NCBI GenBank assembly: GCA_014802265.1
Contig: JAAVCP010000031.1
Location: forward strand, 44,849 to 108,848
Direction: 5' to 3'
Source of the DNA: Bacteroides sp.
GTDB taxonomy: Bacteria; Bacteroidota; Bacteroidia; Bacteroidales; Muribaculaceae
DNA length: 64,000 nt
A program made the position numbers and the translations under genes. Numbering within the stretch: position 1 is the first letter of the stretch; each line of letters begins with the position of its first letter. Shown piece after piece: positions 56,140 to 64,000 of the stretch. The notes under the pieces were generated by a model. It saw only the letters and a list, made by a program, of their open reading frames with translations. It ran no database searches and was not told where the DNA came from.

Positions 56140-58974
56140 TTATTTTTTCATCTCAAGTTTTAGAAATTTTGCAGTATGGGTATTTTTGCGTGCTACTTGT
56201 TCAGGCGTACCTTCCGCAATAATTAAGCCTCCGTCGCGTCCTCCTTCTGGTCCAAGGTCAATGATATAGTCTGCTGATTTAATAATATCAAGATTATGTT
56301 CAATGACTACAACAGTATTTCCTTTATCTACGAGCCTATTTAATACTCCAAGAAGCACTCTTATATCTTCAAAATGAAGCCCTGTAGTTGGCTCATCTAG
56401 AATAAACAAAGTTTTACCAGTGTCTTTTTTTGCCAGTTCAGTAGCAAGTTTTACTCTTTGATTCTCTCCTCCGCTGAGCGTACTCGAAGGCTGCCCAAGC
56501 TTTATGTATCCAAGCCCTATGTCCTGTAAAACCTTTATTTTTTTTAGTATTGAAGGAACATTCTCAAAGAATTCCACAGCTTGATTCACTGTCATTTCAA
56601 GTACATCTGCAATAGATTTTCCTTTAAATCTCACCTCAAGTGTTTCCCGATTATAACGCTTGCCATGACATTTTTCACACGGTACAAGCACATCTGGTAA
56701 AAAATTCATCTCAATGGTACGGTAGCCATTTCCTTTACATGTCTCACATCTTCCTCCTGAAACGTTAAATGAAAAACGTCCGGGTTTATATCCCCTAATT
56801 TTGGAATCTGGAAGCTCTACGAAGAGTTTTCTGATATCAGTGAACACTCCAGTATATGTGGCAGGATTTGAGCGAGGAGAACGCCCCAGAGGAGATTGAT
56901 CAACTGTGACAATCTTATCAATAGATTCTATACCATCAATTGATTCATAAGGGAGTGGCTCCTGAAGAGAACGATAGAATTTCTTACTGATAATTGGTTG
57001 TAATGTTCCATTTATTAGAGAAGATTTACCGCTCCCACTGACACCAGTTACGCATACAAGTAATCCTAAAGGAAGTTTAAAATTAACATTTTTGAGATTA
57101 TGTCCTGTCGCACCTTTTATCTCAATATAATTGCCATTTCCCTTCCTTCGTTTATTTGGTACTTCAATTTGTTGGGTTCCATTCAAATATTCTGCTGTAA
57201 GTGTATGGGTCCGCTTTAAGTCAGCCACACTACCTTGAAATACCACCTCTCCCCCATTTCTACCAGCTCCTGGACCTATGTCGACAATATAGTCAGCTTC
57301 CTCCATAATATCTTTATCATGTTCTACTACAATTATGGAATTACCTGAATCGCGTAACTGTTTCAGGCTATTTATAAGTCGTATATTGTCTCTTTGATGG
57401 AGACCAATTGAAGGTTCATCAAGAATATACAATACATTAACGAGTTGTGAACCAATCTGAGTTGCAAGCCGAATGCGTTGGCTTTCTCCTCCACTTAAAG
57501 AAGCACTATTTCGATCAAGTGATAAATAGTTAAGTCCCACATCTAATAAGAATTTAAGTCGGCTGTTGATTTCTTTTAATATCTCAGTGGCTACAGATCT
57601 ACGGGATGGTTCAATTTTTTCTTCAAGATGTTGAGTCCACTCGTATAGTTCAGAAATATCCATTGAAGCTACATCAGCAATATTCTTATTGTCAATAAAA
57701 TAGCTTAGAGCTATTTTATTGAGCCTTTTACTCTGACATTCTGGACAGATAGACTTTGTGAAATATTGTTCGATTATCTTATTTCCTGTCATATCTGTAT
57801 CCTCAGTTTGTTGTAATTCTATAAATTTTATAAGTCCATCAAAACTTCCAGAAAAATTTGATAAGGATAATGTAGAATTTGATATCGCAAGACGTCGGTC
57901 TGTACCATTGAGAATTGCATCTAATGCCTCACCAGGCAAATCACATAAAGGAGTCTTTAATGATTTACCATATAATTTACAGATTGCTTCAATTTGCCAA
58001 AATATAAGTGCATTCTTATATTTACCAAGAGGCACTATCCCCCCATCATATATGGATACACTTTTATCAGGCATCACTTTATTATCATCTACAATACTTA
58101 CCATACCTAATCCTTTACATTTTGTACAGTAACCCTGTGGCGAATTAAATGAAAAATTATGGGGGGCAGGTTCAGGATATGATAGACCATTTTCTGAATC
58201 CATAAGTAATAGACTGTAATGTCTGATCTCATTAGATTCTATATCAAGAACTATCATTTGTTTTTCACCTTGTTTCAGAGCTTCATCAACAGTTGTACGT
58301 AATCTTTGTATATCATTTTCTTTTACTCGCAATCTGTCTATAACCAGTTCAATTGTATGGTTTTTATATCTGTCAAGTTTCATTCCATATATAATCTCTT
58401 TTATTTCGCCATCTACACGTACATGAAGATAACCTTTTTTTCTAAGAGATTCAAATAATTCTTTGTAATGACCTTTTCTATTTTTTATTATTGGGGCAAG
58501 AACTTGTATCTTCCTATCGTTATATTTTTTTAGTAGAAGAGTTATAATTTTATCCTTTGAATATTTCATCATTGGTTTACCGGATATATAACTTCTTGCT
58601 TCACCCAAACGAGCAAATAATAATCTAAAAAAATCATATATCTCGGTTGTAGTACCAATAGTACTTCTTGGGTTTTTATTTACAGTTTTCTGTTCAATAC
58701 TTATCACTGGACTTAAACCTGTTATTTTATCTACATCAGGTCGCTCAAGTGATCCTAGCATATTACGAGCATACGTAGAAAATGTTTCAATATATCTACG
58801 TTGACCTTCAGCAAATATAGTATCAAATGCTAATGATGATTTACCACATCCACTAAGTCCTGTTATTACACTTAATGTATTATGTGGTATTGTCACATCA
58901 ATATTTTTTAGATTATGTACTCTCGCACCATATACTTCAACTGAACCAGATACATTAGTATTATCCCGTTTCAT
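56140..58974 (-). CDS. Excinuclease ABC subunit A (second copy)
   Basis: A full-length 944-residue UvrA paralogue. It has two ABC modules (Walker A GLSGCGKSSLA near residue 40 and GVSGSGKSSLI near residue 650), signature motifs LSGGESQR and LSGGENQR, and zinc-finger cysteines (CTKCKGLG, CPECQSKR, CETCKGNG, CEKCHGKRY). It differs from the first copy in much of the damage-binding and insertion regions, so it is not a recent duplicate. Second UvrA proteins can have roles in resistance or in repair of special lesions. Nothing in the sequence shows it to be broken. Confidence 0.9.
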   Translation of the reverse strand: MKRDNTNVSGSVEVYGARVHNLKNIDVTIPHNTLSVITGLSGCGKSSLAFDTIFAEGQRRYIETFSTYARNMLGSLERPDVDKITGLSPVISIEQKTVNKNPRSTIGTTTEIYDFFRLLFARLGEARSYISGKPMMKYSKDKIITLLLKKYNDRKIQVLAPIIKNRKGHYKELFESLRKKGYLHVRVDGEIKEIIYGMKLDRYKNHTIELVIDRLRVKENDIQRLRTTVDEALKQGEKQMIVLDIESNEIRHYSLLLMDSENGLSYPEPAPHNFSFNSPQGYCTKCKGLGMVSIVDDNKVMPDKSVSIYDGGIVPLGKYKNALIFWQIEAICKLYGKSLKTPLCDLPGEALDAILNGTDRRLAISNSTLSLSNFSGSFDGLIKFIELQQTEDTDMTGNKIIEQYFTKSICPECQSKRLNKIALSYFIDNKNIADVASMDISELYEWTQHLEEKIEPSRRSVATEILKEINSRLKFLLDVGLNYLSLDRNSASLSGGESQRIRLATQIGSQLVNVLYILDEPSIGLHQRDNIRLINSLKQLRDSGNSIIVVEHDKDIMEEADYIVDIGPGAGRNGGEVVFQGSVADLKRTHTLTAEYLNGTQQIEVPNKRRKGNGNYIEIKGATGHNLKNVNFKLPLGLLVCVTGVSGSGKSSLINGTLQPIISKKFYRSLQEPLPYESIDGIESIDKIVTVDQSPLGRSPRSNPATYTGVFTDIRKLFVELPDSKIRGYKPGRFSFNVSGGRCETCKGNGYRTIEMNFLPDVLVPCEKCHGKRYNRETLEVRFKGKSIADVLEMTVNQAVEFFENVPSILKKIKVLQDIGLGYIKLGQPSSTLSGGENQRVKLATELAKKDTGKTLFILDEPTTGLHFEDIRVLLGVLNRLVDKGNTVVVIEHNLDIIKSADYIIDLGPEGGRDGGLIIAEGTPEQVARKNTHTAKFLKLEMKK

Positions 58975-59038
58975 TGTTTATATATTATTGTAAAGACTAA
59001 ATTATTATTTGGACTATCAAATCAACAAATAGAACTTA

Positions 59039-60448
59039 TCAGTTATTATCTATTGTGGAAGATGCTGTTCCACCTTTATATGTTATAATATTAATATCTC
59101 CTCTTTTATTATATTTTTTACCATCGGAACCAGTAGCTTTAATAACATAAAAATATACTCCTGCCTTTACATTTGTACCATTATGCTTACCATCCCAACC
59201 ATCTGACGGATTATTGAAATGGAATAATTGGTGACCTTGACGATCAAATATCCAGCATTCAAAATCTACCAATGATCGATAACTTACTTTCCATATATCG
59301 TTTACTCCGTCATCATTAGGAGAAAATGCATTTGGGATTAGTAACTGTGAGGCACCAATACTTATAGTATATGTATCACCGTAAGATTCACAACTTCCAT
59401 CACTATTACTACCAACAAAGCGTACATACTTTACTCCTTCATCTGTAAATATATAGGTGAAATCTTGTTCTGTAATACGGTATGTAATATTATCGAATTC
59501 TTCGTCATCTGCTATCTGCCATTCATTATGAATGACTGCATCAGAAGTATATGCATTAAATAATATTTCACAGGGTGCTGAACCACCTAATCCATCAATT
59601 CCCGAATCAATAATATTGGAACTGTCTTCAGATGAATTATCAGCTTGTATTGCTGATGTTCTACAATCAACGGCGTTAGTAATAAATATGTCACTTTCTA
59701 CCTCTTTAGCCATGTTCCAAAACTTCAAGAATCTATCACCACTTATTACAAAATATGTATTACATAATGGAGAAGGAGTAATTGATATCTGTTCATTAAT
59801 ATATGGAATAGTTTTAACTATATCTTCATTAATAAATTGTAATCTATCAGCATCCCATTTAAGTGTATTATATAATATATTAATTTCTCTATCAAGAATT
59901 TCTTGCTTTCCATTAATTGTATAATAATATATAGGGATTGCCTTTCCCTCAATTTCTAAAAATGTAACATCACAATCTTGTTCAGTTGGTAAATTTATCG
60001 AATCTATATTGAATATATAATTTGAGTAATTAATTAACCAGAATGTGTATGATTTATCATTATCATATATTATATAACCCATGTCTGTTTCAGGAGATAT
60101 GAGTGTATAGACATTACCAGATACAGATATATTATTAATCTCTTCAGCAAATCCTCCTCCAAGATTACTAAATTTCATCCATCTTACATTATTTGATAAT
60201 GATGTAAAAGAGATAGAAATTTCTTTTGTATCATAAAGTATAAATATATTATCAATACCTGTACTCTTTTCTGGTATTATTGAAATTTGAGGAAGATCAT
60301 TTCCAGAAAAAGATATTTCTTCGGCATTCAATATATTCACCGAAAAAATAGGAACCATGGAAATGATTCCTATTTTCTTTAATATGATTATTTTTTTTAA
60401 TATGTCAATCATCATTACTAATTCTTGGGCGAAGCCATACAACTTCAT
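59039..60448 (-). CDS. Secreted protein with type IX sorting domain (gliding-motility C-terminal type)
   Basis: A protein of up to 469 residues. The most likely true start is one of the methionines at codons 12-13 (60415 or 60412), which puts a normal signal peptide (KKIIILKKIGIISMVPIF) at the N-terminus. The C-terminal 95 residues carry the type-B sorting domain of type IX secretion: LLIPNAFSPNDDGVNDIW, FDRQGHQLFHFNNPSDGWDG, and VKAGVYFYVIKATGSDGK. The rest is beta-rich and not recognised. The protein is therefore probably exported across the outer membrane. It lies 64 bases upstream of the second uvrA on the same strand. Confidence 0.78.
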   Translation of the reverse strand: MKLYGFAQELVMMIDILKKIIILKKIGIISMVPIFSVNILNAEEISFSGNDLPQISIIPEKSTGIDNIFILYDTKEISISFTSLSNNVRWMKFSNLGGGFAEEINNISVSGNVYTLISPETDMGYIIYDNDKSYTFWLINYSNYIFNIDSINLPTEQDCDVTFLEIEGKAIPIYYYTINGKQEILDREINILYNTLKWDADRLQFINEDIVKTIPYINEQISITPSPLCNTYFVISGDRFLKFWNMAKEVESDIFITNAVDCRTSAIQADNSSEDSSNIIDSGIDGLGGSAPCEILFNAYTSDAVIHNEWQIADDEEFDNITYRITEQDFTYIFTDEGVKYVRFVGSNSDGSCESYGDTYTISIGASQLLIPNAFSPNDDGVNDIWKVSYRSLVDFECWIFDRQGHQLFHFNNPSDGWDGKHNGTNVKAGVYFYVIKATGSDGKKYNKRGDINIITYKGGTASSTIDNN

Positions 60449-60637
60449 TGCTTTATTTTATATAACGCATAATTTATATAAAATATTGCCAATCTTTTCA
60501 TCGAATAAGAATTGAGGGTAAATATAATTAAAAATTAATGGAGTTTAAACCATTAATTTTTAATTTAAAGATATCAAACTATTAAAATATGACTTATTCG
60601 AGAATTTTTTCTATTTAAGATATGAAATCGACATCAC

Positions 60638-60780
60638 AAATACACCTATTAATATCCTAATTTCCAGCGTCTAAAACTATCTTTTGATCATAATTAACCC
60701 TATTTCCCTTAGGTTTAGCAGACAATTGTTACTGGGGCTACACATTTCTTAATTCTCGTAAGAATTTTTTGAGCTTTTCA
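60638..60780 (-). repeat. Tail repeat A (decayed, partial)
   Basis: The most diverged copy. It keeps the central part of the module (the TTTGATCATAATTAACCC region near 60680) but lacks the end that codes for the FDD...FYPN tail, and it has in-frame stops. The preceding bases 60449-60637 hold no recognisable feature; 60781-60935 is diverged spacer. Confidence 0.75.
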
Positions 60781-60935
60781 GATTGTATTTATGAGTTACC
60801 CGATATCCCGATTAATTTGGATACGATTATCTTGGTTCCATGTACAACCTTCACCTATTCTCCCTTCCGAGATATAGGTTAGGAGGTAAGAGTGTATGTG
60901 ATATCAGGGATAAAGTCTGAATATGGCTGGTGTAG

Positions 60936-61229
60936 TCAATTCGGATAGAAGGTTTGGAGAGTGAAATCATCAAAATATATCGTGACTTGCACTACTTTCT
61001 TGGCTTTTACCCCGGATTTACTTATCTGGGGTAAGAAACCGGTGCTACAGAGATACCCCTTAATATTCTCATTACCAGTGTCTAAAACTGTCCTTTGATC
61101 ATAATTAACCCCATTTTCCTTGGGCTTGACAGACATGTTGTTCCCGAGACTACGTGTTTCCCGATTCTCATAAGGATTCTTTGAGCTTTTCAGGGTGGAA
61201 TCAGGGATACGATTATTTTTGACTACCAT
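60936..61229 (-). pseudogene. Orphan tail copy B, open over the whole tail
   Basis: An open frame of 97 codons whose last 80 residues match the tail of the XRE regulator with about ten differences (for example NPYENRETRSLGNNMSVKPK and QTFYPN before the stop). It has no helix-turn-helix domain, and its ATG lies in spacer sequence, so it is probably not a working gene by itself. It could act as a sequence donor for the regulator (inference) or be a remnant of duplication. Confidence 0.6.
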
Positions 61230-61408
61230 AGACCTAGGATAGAAGGGCTAGCGTGATAACCTTCTCCAGTTGGACTGGGATTATATGGGGACAGTACGGG
61301 GTAATTTCCACTACTATATATTCTCCTTTTGGATCTGAGGTGATCTGAGTGCGCAAGGTTAGAGGTAAGGAGGGGATCAGGGATAAAACCTGAATGCCTC
61401 CTGTGAGG

Positions 61409-61665
61409 TCAATTCGGATAGAATTGGAGAGTGGATTCATCAAAATATATTGTGACTTGCACTACTTTCCTGGCTTTTACCCCGGATTTACCTATCTGAG
61501 GTAACAAACCGGTACCGCCGAAATATCCCTTAATATTCTCATTACCAGTATCTAAAACTGTCCTTTGATCATAATTAACCCCATTTTCCTTGGGCTTGAC
61601 GACATGTTGTTCCCGAGAATACGTGTTTCCCGATTCTCACAAGGATTATTCTTTGAGCTTTTCAG
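61409..61665 (-). repeat. Tail repeat C (frameshifted)
   Basis: Very similar to D and B, but one base is missing in the codons for Thr-Asp or Val before MSVKPK (GAC-GACATG in place of GACAGACATG on the plus strand), which breaks the frame. Three bases are also missing near the tail end. The spacer 61666-61889 between C and D is nearly the same as the one between B and C. Confidence 0.85.
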
Positions 61666-61889
61666 TGGGATCAGGGATACGATTATTTTTGGCTACCATA
61701 GACAACGGTCTGTCTAGGATAGAAGGGTTAGAGTGATAACCTTCTCCAGTTGGACTGGGATTATATGGGAGGACAATACAGGGTTCCACTACTATATATT
61801 CTCCTTTTGGATCTGAGGTGATCTTGAGTGCGCAAGGTTAGAGGTAAGGAGGGGGATCAGGATAAAATCTAAATTAGTCTCCTGTGAGG

Positions 61890-62486
61890 TCAATTCGGAT
61901 AGAAGGTTTGAAAAGTGGAGTCATCAAAATATATCGTGACTTGCACTACTTTCCTGGCTTTTACCCCGGATTCACCTATCTGGGGTAACAAACCGGTACC
62001 GCAGAGATACCCGTTAATATTCTCATTGCCAGTATCTAGAACTGTCTTTTGATCATAATTAACCCCATTTTCCTTGGGCTTGACAGACATGTTGTTCCCG
62101 AGACTACGTGTTTCCCGATTCTCACAAGGATTTCTTATAGGTTTTTCAGATAAATTTGAATTCTCATCTAACTCATTAAAGTCATTACTCTGAATACTGT
62201 CATTTTCGGTATCAGAATCATCTTTATTATTTAGATTATTGACTACACCTGGTATTTTTGCAGTCCACATTTCACCTTCTCCAAACATGAGCCATAAGAC
62301 TGAGAGTCCAGGATAGGCATTATGGATCTGCTCAATAATTATATTACTTATCTTTTTATTTCTACCGGTAAGAAGCTGAGAGAGAGTTGGGCGTGCAATA
62401 TCACACTTATCGGCAAATTGAGAGCTCGTTATTCCCAAATTGTCGATGAGGAATTTTAGACGGACCGCAATATTATCCTCAGACAT
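61890..62486 (-). CDS. XRE-type helix-turn-helix regulator with repeated tail
   Basis: A 198-residue regulator. Residues 1-75 form a helix-turn-helix domain of the Bacteroidota XRE type (SSQFADKCDIARPTLSQLLT as the core). Residues 80-112 are an acidic Ser/Asn linker. Residues 113-198 form the tail that is repeated around the gene; its end, VVQVTIYFDDSTFQTFYPN, resembles the C-terminal strand of other small Bacteroidota regulators (from memory). The gene has a full-consensus promoter. It is the only copy in the window that joins a DNA-binding domain to the tail. The target genes are unknown; self-control is possible. Confidence 0.82.
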   Translation of the reverse strand: MSEDNIAVRLKFLIDNLGITSSQFADKCDIARPTLSQLLTGRNKKISNIIIEQIHNAYPGLSVLWLMFGEGEMWTAKIPGVVNNLNNKDDSDTENDSIQSNDFNELDENSNLSEKPIRNPCENRETRSLGNNMSVKPKENGVNYDQKTVLDTGNENINGYLCGTGLLPQIGESGVKARKVVQVTIYFDDSTFQTFYPN

Positions 62487-63057
62487 GTAATTTAAAAATT
62501 TAAATTATAGGATTACAAATTTAGTAATAAATTTTCCAAATTGCAAATAATGTAAATGCAAATAGTAAAAATCTTTTTTATAAAGTAAGTTTATAATATA
62601 TAATTATTATTTACAAACAAAAACGCAAAATATTAAAGTTTATAAGTAAATTATCAAGCTTAATTAAACATAATAACAGTGCTCTAATAACATAAAATTA
62701 TGAGATTATTTCCAATTATTTCGATTAATAGAAATATTCTAATTATTATATATAATTTATTTGTTTAAATATCTGATAATCAATGCTTAATATTAATATT
62801 AAAAAATTGTTAAAGTAAATAATTAGCTAATGTAAACAAATATATTTATAATTGAAAATACGTCTAAATGTAAATCATAATTTTAAATTAAGTATTTATA
62901 ATTTAAAACTTAAATCAACCTATTTAATTATAAATGCAAATTGTTTTATAAATGTAAATCCATTTAGATAGCTAGTATTCATAACAAACAAGTGTACCCC
63001 TCCCCTATCTATTCTAATTATGAATCTAATTTAAAATTTGACGATATTAGGTATGGG
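62487..63057. other. AT-rich gap between the inverted repeat arrays
   Basis: A very AT-rich stretch without a gene. It holds the XRE promoter and five copies of the octamer AATGyAAA (62549, 62829, 62867, 62933 and 62951), all on the plus strand. These could be binding sites of the regulator, although short AT-rich motifs recur easily by chance in such DNA. From about 63040 the sequence becomes similar to the spacer before copy F. Confidence 0.5.
62516..62547 (-). promoter_or_regulatory. Promoter of the XRE regulator
   Basis: On the minus strand a TTTG (62544-62547) and a TAAATTTG (62516-62523) are exactly 20 bases apart, a full match to the Bacteroidota consensus. The leader is about 25 bases. 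The -33 box lies inside the first of two TGCAAATA direct repeats (62542-62549 and 62557-62564), a possible operator. Confidence 0.8.
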
Positions 63058-63140
63058 CAGCCAAGATATTGTATCTACCGTAAATTTCCTGATAGATCTT
63101 GACTGCTCCATCATGTCCGTTTTTAAAGCAAATAATCCTT

Positions 63141-64000
63141 ATGAATCGGGAAACACATAGTCTCGGGAACAACATGTCTGTCAAGCCCAAGGAAAATGGG
63201 GTTAATTATGATCAAAGGACAGTTTTAGTCACTGGTAATGAGAATATTAAGGGATATTTCCGCGGTACCGGTTTGTTACCCCAGATAGGTAAATCCAGGG
63301 TAAAAGCCAGAAAAGTAGTGCAAGTCACGATATATTTTGATGAATTCACTCTCCAAACCTTCTTCCGAATTGAACCAGTCATATTCAGACTTTATCCATT
63401 GATATCACATATTTCTCTATCTCTGCCCCTACATCTCGGATCCAAAAAAGGAGACGATGCGAAAGGATTAATTCTGTGTTCTTCCCACAATATATTCCTA
63501 TTTGGGGATTATTACTCGAGATTTTCCTTCTATTCTATACCATGGACAGCCAAGATAATTGTATCTGCTGTAAATTTCCTGATAGATCGGTGGACTGACT
63601 CCATCATGTCCGTTTTTAAAGTAAAAGATCCTTGCGAGAATCGGGTAATACGTATGGTCCCTCAATATATGTCTGTCAAGCCCAAGGAAAATGGGGTTAA
63701 TTATGATCAAAAGACAGTTCTAGATACTGGTAATGAGAATATTAACGGCTATCTCTGCGGTACCGGTTTGTTACCCCAGATAGGTGAATCCAGGGTAAAA
63801 ACCAGGAAAGTAGTGCAAGTCACGATATATTTTGATGAATCCACTCTCCAAACCTTCTTCCGAATTGACCTCACAGGAGGCATTCAGGTTTTATCCCTGA
63901 TCCCACTGGAAAGCTCAAAGAATAATCCTTGTGAGAATCGGGAAACACGTAGTCTCGGGAACAACATGTCTGTCAAGCCCAAGGAAAATGGGGTTAATTA
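63141..64000 (+). CDS. Uninterrupted reading frame through tail copies E, F and G (open at window end)
   Basis: From ATG 63141 (MNRETHSLGNNMSVKPK) the frame has no stop codon up to base 64000, about 286 codons. It reads the whole of tails E and F, the spacer between them and the start of tail G, all in the normal tail frame. In E and F the usual TAT-CCG-AAT-TGA end has lost one A, so it reads TTC-CGA-ATT and goes on. Upstream of 63141 the frame reaches a stop at 63093-63095 without any helix-turn-helix. There is no obvious promoter or start signal. It may be a silent C-terminal extension or neutral decay; its end lies outside the window. Confidence 0.4.
   Translation, partial: MNRETHSLGNNMSVKPKENGVNYDQRTVLVTGNENIKGYFRGTGLLPQIGKSRVKARKVVQVTIYFDEFTLQTFFRIEPVIFRLYPLISHISLSLPLHLGSKKGDDAKGLILCSSHNIFLFGDYYSRFSFYSIPWTAKIIVSAVNFLIDRWTDSIMSVFKVKDPCENRVIRMVPQYMSVKPKENGVNYDQKTVLDTGNENINGYLCGTGLLPQIGESRVKTRKVVQVTIYFDESTLQTFFRIDLTGGIQVLSLIPLESSKNNPCENRETRSLGNNMSVKPKENGVN

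Larger units (their letters stand above)
60638..64000. repeat. Inverted array of tail repeats (copies A to G)
   Basis: Seven copies of a tail module (about 240-260 bases of regulator C-terminus) with a spacer, in units of about 470-490 bases. On the minus strand: A (60638-60780, partial), B (60936-61193), C (61409-61665) and D (61890-62149, inside the XRE gene). On the plus strand: E (63130-63372), F (63628-63868) and G (63905 to the window end). Spacer sequence is shared between B, C, D and partly E and F, so the repetition is at DNA level. Copies differ mostly by single-base substitutions and small indels. The array continues past the window. Confidence 0.88.

Noticed and set aside
61234-61443. 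69-codon frame in the spacer between tails B and C (minus)
   Set aside because: It overlaps the end of tail C and the spacer; its reading depends on the frameshifts of these copies, and no protein features are seen.
63498-63710. 70-codon frame on the minus strand across copy F
   Set aside because: It runs antisense to the tail repeat and has no recognisable protein pattern.
60638-64000. CRISPR array or diversity-generating retroelement
   Set aside because: Units are about 480 bases, not short repeats with unique spacers. No cas gene or reverse transcriptase is present, and differences between copies are not confined to adenines.
60638-64000. Insertion sequence or prophage remnant
   Set aside because: No transposase, integrase or phage gene is found, and the repeated coding segment is clearly the tail of the neighbouring XRE gene.

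Overview
The window looks like a chromosomal segment of a Bacteroidota bacterium of the order Bacteroidales, possibly near the gut Muribaculaceae; the family guess is weak. The evidence is low GC, several promoters of the Bacteroidota type (TTTG, about 20 bases, then TAnnTTTG), a type IX secretion sorting domain, a surface-lipoprotein signal (Cys-Ser-Asp-Asp-Asp-Asp), an OstA/SurA gene set, a B12-dependent class II ribonucleotide reductase and a MutL without endonuclease motifs. Bases 1 to about 60,500 are mostly ordinary core genome with intact, tightly packed genes.

Layout of the core. 1-3,200: end of a TrmH/SpoU methyltransferase, radA and a porin. 3,224-4,975: a phosphohexomutase on the minus strand. 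5,217-9,146: yicC, gmk, nadD, a DUF5063 gene and an M18 aminopeptidase. 9,156-12,887: trigger factor, clpP and clpX behind a near-perfect promoter. 13,104-15,284: recQ. 15,402-24,068: an envelope cluster of three SurA-like proteins, an OstA-like protein and mutL. 24,124-27,609: a histidine phosphatase, tpiA, a SPOR protein and folE. 27,724-33,013 (minus): a GH77 glucanotransferase and class II ribonucleotide reductase. 33,133-36,913: nitroreductase, AraC-type regulator, inositol-phosphatase-like protein, EamA transporter and a 53-residue rubredoxin. 37,127-40,493: Fur-like regulator, DUF1015, a lipoprotein and an FtsE-like ATPase. 40,784-47,946: the two subunits of methylmalonyl-CoA mutase, a Yip1-like membrane protein, smpB and a U32 peptidase. 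47,897-58,974 (minus): a small lipoprotein, uvrA, tRNA-Gln(CUG), a 1,365-residue AlbA_2 protein and a second uvrA. 59,039-60,448: a secreted protein with a type IX sorting domain.

The unusual part is 60,638-64,000. A small XRE-type regulator (61,890-62,486, minus) has a C-terminal tail of about 85 codons. That tail, with part of its downstream spacer, recurs as a degenerate array: copies A, B, C and the in-gene copy D on the minus strand, then E, F and the start of G on the plus strand beyond an AT-rich gap. The helix-turn-helix coding part and its promoter therefore lie between inverted copies of the tail. Recombination between D and E would flip the promoter and DNA-binding domain and join them to another tail. 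Copies E, F and G form one uninterrupted reading frame to the window edge because E and F share the same one-base deletion that removes the stop codon. This could be a tail-switching regulator, or simply a decaying tandem duplication. No recombinase is visible in the window, and the array runs off its end.
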